Source: CAYNYI01 sp964401455 (GTDB lineage: Bacteria; Fibrobacterota; OXYB2-FULL-49-7; CAYNYI01). From it: a DNA stretch of 12,178 nucleotides. Position numbers and translations under genes: made by a program. Position 1 is the stretch's first letter. Every line of letters begins with the position of its first letter. Below, in pieces: positions 8,046-12,178 of the stretch. The stretch covers positions 1-12,178 of the forward strand of contig CAYNYI010000087.1 in the NCBI GenBank assembly GCA_964401455.1, given 5' to 3'. Under the pieces are notes generated by a model. The model did no database searches and was not told where the DNA came from. It saw only the letters and a list, made by a program, of their open reading frames with translations.

Positions 8046-8070
8046 CCTTTTGGTATTTTTCAGATATAAT
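8042..8070 (+). promoter_or_regulatory. Candidate promoter antisense to the dus gene
   Basis: A perfect TATAAT (8065-8070) lies 17 bases after CTGACC (8042-8047), which matches four of six -35 positions. It overlaps the lipoprotein gene stop and points into the 3' end of the opposite-strand dihydrouridine synthase gene. No reading frame of note follows, so if active it would give an antisense RNA. In AT-rich sequence such boxes arise by chance, and the TATAAT also falls within codons of the synthase. Confidence 0.2.
8047..8062. repeat. 16-base direct repeat, copy 2
   Basis: This is an exact second copy of CTTTTGGTATTTTTCA (first at 6957-6972). It begins one base after the TGA of the lipoprotein gene and its last three bases are the stop codon (minus strand) of the dihydrouridine synthase gene. 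It therefore fills nearly the whole 14-base gap between these convergent genes. Confidence 0.7.
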
Positions 8071-9037
8071 CTTTTCTGAATTCTGATGATGAAGAAGTTT
8101 TAAAAAATGACTCAGCAACGCTTCGTATAGATTCCAGGCTACTGCATTTTCTCAGTCTAGAATAGAGATTGTGCCCGAATTTAAACTGCATGCAAAAATA
8201 TGAAGCGAAGTCCAAAATACGTCCTCGTGTCCGCTCTGTAGGGAAAAGTTCGCAGGTTTTCTCAAGAAAAGAAAAGAATGCCTTCTCTCTGTCAGGCTCC
8301 TCAAAATGCTTGCCGGCTTTTAGACAATGATACTTTTTAAATATCCAGGGAGCCCAAACCGAAGCTCTGCCAACCATTACAAAATCACATTTAAATTTTT
8401 TTTCTCTTAAGACAGCGTCATTCGCGGACATAATGTCTCCGTTTCCTCCAATAGGCATTTTTAAATCCTGCTTCAATCTTGTTATAAATGTCCAGTCGGC
8501 TTTCCGGCTGAATTTTTCTTTAGCACACCTTGGATGAACTGCAGCAAAAGCCGCCCCGGCATCCTCGAAGGTTTTCAGCGCTTTAGAAATAAATGAATAA
8601 TCTCTTTCCTTTATACCACATCTCACTTTTACACTAACCGGAAGCCCGGTCTCTTTTATGAGAGCGTCTATTATTCCCGCCGCATAGTCATATCTTTCTA
8701 AAAGTGATGTGCCCGCTCCTCTACGGGTTATTTCCGGAGCAGAACATCCAAGATTGATATCGAATCCATCCGGTTTTTTTTCAGAAAGTAAGGCGCCGGC
8801 TTTAAGGAAATCGTCTTTTTCTCCTGAAAATAGCTGGTAAAAAAAAGGCCGATCTGTTTCATTTTTTTTGGTATAAATTTTATTCATTGCTCCGCCCGCT
8901 GTAACGCTTTTACAGCTGAGCATTTCAGAATAATATAGACCGCATCCTCCATATTCAGAGACGACGGAGCGAAAAGCAGGATGAGTAATCCCGGCAAGCG
9001 GTGCAAGAACAATCCCGCCCGGTATGAATTTTATCAA
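8060..9037 (-). CDS. dusB: tRNA-dihydrouridine synthase, DusB-like
   Basis: This 325-residue flavoenzyme reduces uridine to 5,6-dihydrouridine in tRNA D-loops using NADPH and FMN. The TIM-barrel signatures appear in order: LAPLAGITHPAFR (11-23), SEML, FYQLFSGE (66-73), DINLGC (93-98) with the likely catalytic Cys98, RRGAGTSLL (105-113), VKVRCG (136-141), VHPRCAKEKF and ADW, GGNGDI (197-202) and VMVGRASVWAPWIF (220-233). A helical C-terminal domain follows. The family usually has GCP and HxRTxxQ; here these are GCS and HPRCAKE, so the active-site surroundings are somewhat divergent, but Cys98 and His168 remain. The SEM motif favours DusB over other subfamilies. The start is TTG at 9037, overlapping the preceding stop as TTGA, with GGAG eight bases upstream. 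It is the last gene of the operon and ends 14 bases from the convergent lipoprotein gene. Confidence 0.88.
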   Translation of the reverse strand: MIKFIPGGIVLAPLAGITHPAFRSVVSEYGGCGLYYSEMLSCKSVTAGGAMNKIYTKKNETDRPFFYQLFSGEKDDFLKAGALLSEKKPDGFDINLGCSAPEITRRGAGTSLLERYDYAAGIIDALIKETGLPVSVKVRCGIKERDYSFISKALKTFEDAGAAFAAVHPRCAKEKFSRKADWTFITRLKQDLKMPIGGNGDIMSANDAVLREKKFKCDFVMVGRASVWAPWIFKKYHCLKAGKHFEEPDREKAFFSFLEKTCELFPTERTRGRILDFASYFCMQFKFGHNLYSRLRKCSSLESIRSVAESFFKTSSSSEFRKDYI

Positions 9038-9465
9038 ATGATCTTCTCCATTATAAGGGCATCTTCTCCTGTTTCTTTATAATAATTCCTTCTTATGCCT
9101 TTTTGTCTGAAGCCAAGTTTTTTGTATAGGCTGCAAGCCGCTAAATTGCCATGGGAGACCTCAAGAAACAGAGATGATATTTTCAGGTTTTTCAGTATTT
9201 CAAAAAGACGTTCACACAGGTGGGAGCCAATACCGCATCGGCGGAGTTTTTTCTTTACTTCGAACATCAGGATTTCCGCCTCATCCGCCGTGTATAGGTA
9301 GGATAAATAGGCTAAAAGTTCTGATTTATCATGAGCAAATAAAAACTCGGAATTTCCAAAAACATATTTCGAAGGTGCGTTTTTAAAATCCGACAACCCG
9401 CGCGCATATTTCTCAAGAGTAAATTCCGCGCTTTTACCGCGCTTTACTGTAATTTGCAATTCCAC
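9034..9465 (-). CDS. rimI: RimI-like GNAT N-acetyltransferase
   Basis: This 143-residue GNAT-fold enzyme probably acetylates the N-terminal residue of ribosomal protein S18 or another protein using acetyl-CoA. The acetyl-CoA pyrophosphate loop RRCGIGS (75-81) follows the strand AEILMFEV. The RimI hallmark LEVSHGNLAACSLYKKLGF (101-119) contains Glu102 and Tyr114, matching the catalytic positions of the family, and the tail has RRNYYKETGEDALIM. Length is normal. The first 40 residues are poorly conserved. The longest frame begins with GTG at 9465, inside the preceding membrane-protein gene (32-base overlap) and without a clear Shine-Dalgarno, so translation may be coupled or a nearby TTG may be the real start. 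The neighbourhood of tsaB supports RimI, because the two genes are often adjacent in bacteria. Confidence 0.85.
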   Translation of the reverse strand: MELQITVKRGKSAEFTLEKYARGLSDFKNAPSKYVFGNSEFLFAHDKSELLAYLSYLYTADEAEILMFEVKKKLRRCGIGSHLCERLFEILKNLKISSLFLEVSHGNLAACSLYKKLGFRQKGIRRNYYKETGEDALIMEKII

Positions 9466-10342
9466 TTTTTAAATGACGAACAATCTGAAAAAAACTAAAG
9501 AAAAACACCCAGAATATTAGAAAGTCCCAATAAAGACGAAATACCGTAAAAGCATCGGCCGAGGGCGAAAGACCAGATTCCGGCATTCCGAGTTTCTCCG
9601 AAATTATGTCACGGATATAGTTTGCCGGAATAAATAAAAGGTTAGATAAAATAAAAATCCCGACATTACTCTCAAGGAGTCGTTTTTTCCTCAGAAATAC
9701 CGACCCGGCCAGCGCTGCGACATTTATAAAAAAGAAAGCCGTCATAATTAACAAAGATCCGTTATCGCCGTTTTCGCCCGGGGGGAAACCGTTTATCTCT
9801 TTAAAATCAAGGTATGCCTTTGATAGATTTTTTGATATTTCTGCAGGAATCCGCTCTTCATAAACGGTTCCGACTTGATGCGGACACTCCGCGTTGGCTT
9901 TTGCGGCCCGCAGCGCGGCGATAACTGTATAAGCTTTTACAGAATCTTTTCTAAAAGTAGAGTTGTCTTTCAAAACGGCTAAGCACTTTTTATCCAGTTC
10001 TAATAAAAAGGGGCAGAGACCTTCCGGATCGCAACCGGAAAGAACTGAAAGTGCGCCCCCGAAAACAACCGGGTTAATACCATCTTCAGTAAAAATACTG
10101 CCGGAGTTTTTTTTTAAACGAAGAAAAAGCCGCGTTCTGAAGTCAACGGAATTCATGCAGTACGAAAGAGCCGGCTTACCCGCCTTTTCAATACCTTGCG
10201 GAGAAAAGAGCTCTTCCATTACGGTTTCTTCATTCGGAAAATAGAACCGCTCGGCTCCTGCCTCAAAAAGGTAATAATTCAATCCGAAAATTAAAAGCCA
10301 TAAAAGAATTAGAAACAATCTTTTAATCCCGAAACCTCCCAT
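9434..10342 (-). CDS. Unknown four-helix membrane protein with periplasmic domain
   Basis: I do not recognise this 302-residue protein. It has four predicted membrane helices: about 9-26, 197-217 (followed by RKKR), 227-243 and 272-291 (followed by RHLK). By the positive-inside rule both ends are cytoplasmic. Residues about 27-196 form one large extracytoplasmic domain. This domain contains five cysteines (62, 104, 110, 120, 153), including the pair C104-x5-C110, which could form disulfides. It is mostly helical by appearance, and I see no catalytic motif. The ATG at 10342 is three bases after the tsaB stop and is preceded by GAGGGG eight bases upstream, so the start is well supported. Its position between tsaB and rimI, which are more commonly direct neighbours, shows co-transcription but does not reveal a function. 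It may be specific to this lineage. Confidence 0.7.
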   Translation of the reverse strand: MGGFGIKRLFLILLWLLIFGLNYYLFEAGAERFYFPNEETVMEELFSPQGIEKAGKPALSYCMNSVDFRTRLFLRLKKNSGSIFTEDGINPVVFGGALSVLSGCDPEGLCPFLLELDKKCLAVLKDNSTFRKDSVKAYTVIAALRAAKANAECPHQVGTVYEERIPAEISKNLSKAYLDFKEINGFPPGENGDNGSLLIMTAFFFINVAALAGSVFLRKKRLLESNVGIFILSNLLFIPANYIRDIISEKLGMPESGLSPSADAFTVFRLYWDFLIFWVFFFSFFQIVRHLKSGIANYSKAR

Positions 10343-10345
10343 TTG

Positions 10346-11044
10346 CTATTCCCCTCTGCGAATTTCAGCCGCAGATTTTTTCATATACCTCGGTACAAGC
10401 ATATCAATATCATCTGCTCCTTCTGAATTAAATTTACGAACTCCCTCGGCTGCTGCCGCAGCGGCAAGAGGAGGTAAACTTGTTATAGAATCTCTCTCGG
10501 AAAAAGAATATTTTTCCCGGAAGAAGACAAGATCTGGCCCGGCCAAAAGAGTTTTTTCGGGAAGGTCATTAAAAAATGTCCCGGAGTTTCTCACTCCCGG
10601 GCCTTCCACTATAAAAGGAGAACCGTCGGAACCGCGCCTGTAAATACAATAAAAGACATCACCCATATACGCGTTAATCACGATACATATCTTTTCGGCA
10701 TTCTTTTCAGAAGAAAATAATTCATGAGCGGCCGCATCTAAAGCTGAAACAGTTTTAACAGGTATATTAAACGGAAGGACCAAGCCTTTTACTGCGGCCA
10801 TACCGATTCGAAGTCCGGTAAAAGAACCGGGGCCGTCTATCAATACGACCAGGTCCAAATCTGCCGGAGATACGTTGTTTTCTTTAAGCAGAGTATCTAT
10901 CTCAAAGACGAGAATCTCTGACAAAGATCCGGGACTTTCAAGAATTTTGTGGCCTACAATTTTCTTATCGCGGCAAAGACAAACGGATGATTGTTTAGAA
11001 GATGTATCCAAAGAAAGTATCAGGGAATCAGGTTTAATTTTCAT
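10346..11044 (-). CDS. tsaB: tRNA threonylcarbamoyladenosine synthesis protein TsaB
   Basis: This 232-residue ASKHA-fold protein is the scaffold partner of TsaD and TsaE in forming t6A37 of ANN-decoding tRNAs. The N-terminal LILSLDTSSKQSSVCL (8-23) is the family's first strand-turn. IDGPGSFTGLRIGMAAVKGL (69-88) is its diagnostic motif, and VSALDAAAHEL follows. The C-terminus VPRYMKKSAAEIRRG matches the usual P-x-Y-x-R-x-x-A-E ending. Two positions depart from the common pattern: the HS before LLP is replaced (SPGSLSEIL), and the D-A-R-x-G-E-V-Y strand reads NAYMGDVFY. TsaB is not the catalytic subunit, so this need not impair it. Length is typical. It begins 11 bases after the ddl stop and lies three bases before the next gene, so it is part of the same operon. 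Confidence 0.93.
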   Translation of the reverse strand: MKIKPDSLILSLDTSSKQSSVCLCRDKKIVGHKILESPGSLSEILVFEIDTLLKENNVSPADLDLVVLIDGPGSFTGLRIGMAAVKGLVLPFNIPVKTVSALDAAAHELFSSEKNAEKICIVINAYMGDVFYCIYRRGSDGSPFIVEGPGVRNSGTFFNDLPEKTLLAGPDLVFFREKYSFSERDSITSLPPLAAAAAAEGVRKFNSEGADDIDMLVPRYMKKSAAEIRRGE

Positions 11045-11055
11045 GGCCGCTTCTG

Positions 11056-12102
11056 TCAGACTTTATGACCGGAAAAACCTTCAATCGATTCATTTACTAT
11101 TTGGCTGAGAAGAGTTTTGTACTCTATTCCTGAAGCCGCCGCATTCTGAGGAAGTAAAGAAGTCTTTGTAAATCCCGGCAGAGTGTTTGTTTCAAGGACA
11201 AATATCACTTCGTCCTTTATTATCATGTCTGTTCGCGAATATATTAGACAGCCAAGGCATTTATGCGCTTCCAATGCCGTCTTTCTAACCATTTCTGTTA
11301 CTTCATCAGGCAAAGGCGCCGGAGTTATTTCGCTTGCGCCGCCGGACTCATATTTAGAAGCCATATCAAAGAAATCAGACTTTTCAGGGATTATTGCCGT
11401 GGGAGTAAGCGCTTTTGCTATACCGTTGCTTTCAAGAACACCGCATGAAACTTCAAGACCTTCCACACAGTCTTCAACAATCAGCGTAGAACTTGTTTTG
11501 TAAATTTCTTTGAATGCAAAAAGGGCAGACGACTTATCCTTTACTTTGAATACCCCACAGCTTGAGCCTTGATCAGGTACCTTTACAATAAACGGGAACC
11601 CGAACCTTTCTACAGAGACGGCAACAGCCTTTTCTGCGAGCTCACCCCAAAAATTCCGATAGAAATTAAAATATTGAGGAGTCTGTATACCATTTTTTCT
11701 GTATAGTTCCTTCGCCGCGACTTTGTCCATCGCAAGCCGGCTTCCGAGAAAGCCACTGCCGTTATAATGGACGCCGAGAAAATCAAGAGTACTCTGAATA
11801 CTGCCGTCTTCCCCGTCTCCTCCGTGTAACGCGAGAAAAGCAAAGTCATAATTTACAAGATTGGTGATATTTCCTTTCTTCCAGGATTTATCCCCCATAA
11901 TTCGGCAGTCATCAGGGGAAAAGGCATCATCCGGACCAGCCGGTTTCTTTTTAAAATACCATTCTGAATAATCGTGAAAAAAGACAGGATAAACCATAAA
12001 TTGAGAGCGATCCAGATTCCGGGCTATCTCGGCACCGGATCTAAAACTAATTTCTCTTTCCGGAGATACGCCGCCGGAGATAACTGCAACTTTCAGTTTC
12101 AT
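11056..12102 (-). CDS. ddl: D-alanine--D-alanine ligase
   Basis: This 348-residue ATP-grasp enzyme joins two D-alanines for the peptidoglycan stem peptide. The sequence shows GGVSPEREISF with Glu15, ALHGGDGEDGS (91-101), AMDK, the ATP-binding segment DQGSSCGVFKV (177-187) with the serine loop, SKYESG (249-254) and SRTDM. The metal-binding ETNTLPGFTKTSLLP (304-318) carries Glu304 and Asn306, with Asp292 as the third ligand. By analogy with E. coli DdlB, the Glu15, loop-Ser and Lys-Tyr (250-251) set matches D-Ala-D-Ala rather than D-Ala-D-lactate specificity, so there is no sign of vancomycin-type resistance. KVPDQ replaces the usual KPxxx. The ATG at 12102 is chosen over one at 12171 because the family begins here and GGAAGG lies six bases upstream. 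The upstream alternative would overlap the preceding gene. Confidence 0.95.
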   Translation of the reverse strand: MKLKVAVISGGVSPEREISFRSGAEIARNLDRSQFMVYPVFFHDYSEWYFKKKPAGPDDAFSPDDCRIMGDKSWKKGNITNLVNYDFAFLALHGGDGEDGSIQSTLDFLGVHYNGSGFLGSRLAMDKVAAKELYRKNGIQTPQYFNFYRNFWGELAEKAVAVSVERFGFPFIVKVPDQGSSCGVFKVKDKSSALFAFKEIYKTSSTLIVEDCVEGLEVSCGVLESNGIAKALTPTAIIPEKSDFFDMASKYESGGASEITPAPLPDEVTEMVRKTALEAHKCLGCLIYSRTDMIIKDEVIFVLETNTLPGFTKTSLLPQNAAASGIEYKTLLSQIVNESIEGFSGHKV

Positions 12103-12115
12103 ATCAGCCCTTCCG

Positions 12116-12178
12116 TTACCTGATTCTTTCCAGAATATAATCATAGCCTTCCAACTGAGGCTGCATATCACTATTTAC
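12116..12178 (-). CDS. 3' end of an unidentified upstream gene
   Basis: The minus strand is open from the window edge to a TAA at 12118-12116. The frame gives 20 residues with plausible codon use, containing QPQLEGYDYILERIR at the C-terminus. It ends 13 bases before the ddl ATG, the tight spacing seen throughout this operon, so it is probably the tail of the preceding operon gene. A cell-wall gene such as a mur gene would be a common neighbour of ddl, but these residues do not identify it. Confidence 0.5.
   Translation of the reverse strand, partial: VNSDMQPQLEGYDYILERIR

Noticed and set aside
8046..8059. Terminator between the convergent lipoprotein and dihydrouridine synthase genes
   Set aside because: The gap is 14 bases with a T-run on the plus strand but no stable GC-rich stem before it.
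11056..12102. Vancomycin-type D-Ala-D-lactate ligase
   Set aside because: The Lys-Tyr pair and the Glu/Ser set typical of D-Ala-D-Ala ligases are kept, and no vanH or vanX-like gene is present.
12103..12171. Upstream ATG at 12171 as the ddl start, adding 23 residues
   Set aside because: The ligase family begins at MKLKVAVISGG, a good ribosome site lies before 12102, and the upstream part overlaps the tail of another gene in a different frame.

Overview
The window looks like chromosome of an uncultured, probably anaerobic bacterium with a peptidoglycan wall and lipoproteins. The base composition is moderate, roughly 40-45 % GC by eye. Sigma70-type promoters can be seen, and GTG and TTG starts are used beside ATG. 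Anaerobic life is inferred from a very large oxygen-sensitive-type ATP-dependent reductase (2-hydroxyacyl-CoA dehydratase activator family). The phylum cannot be fixed from this sequence alone. I see no tRNA, rRNA, CRISPR array, insertion sequence or phage gene.

Layout. Positions 1-249 hold a short open frame that resembles the tail of a LamG-type lectin domain, probably a remnant, and a good promoter. That promoter drives a YfhO-family multi-pass membrane protein (250-2667, +). Its 3' end overlaps by 38 bases the 3' end of a 1407-residue fused protein (2630-6853, -). This protein carries two BcrAD/BadFG-type ATPase domains, a four-cysteine motif, a DUF2229 region and a dehydratase-like C-terminal half. 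A 124-base divergent region (6854-6977) carries back-to-back promoters for the giant gene and for a FecR-like lipoprotein (6978-8045, +). The lipoprotein gene is bracketed by two exact copies of a 16-base direct repeat.

From 8060 to the window end everything reads on the minus strand as one tightly packed operon. In transcription order it holds the last 20 codons of an unidentified gene, ddl (D-Ala-D-Ala ligase), tsaB (tRNA t6A synthesis), an unknown four-helix membrane protein with a cysteine-containing extracytoplasmic domain, a rimI-like acetyltransferase, and a tRNA-dihydrouridine synthase. Gaps are 13, 11 and 3 bases, followed by overlaps of 32 and 4 bases. The operon combines cell-wall precursor synthesis with tRNA modification and ribosomal-protein acetylation, an ordinary housekeeping set. 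tsaB and rimI are common neighbours in bacteria.

The least understood parts are the giant fused ATPase/reductase (family function largely unknown), the FecR-like lipoprotein with its flanking repeats and possibly leaderless transcript, and the membrane protein inserted between tsaB and rimI. I did not find a convincing new multi-gene system.
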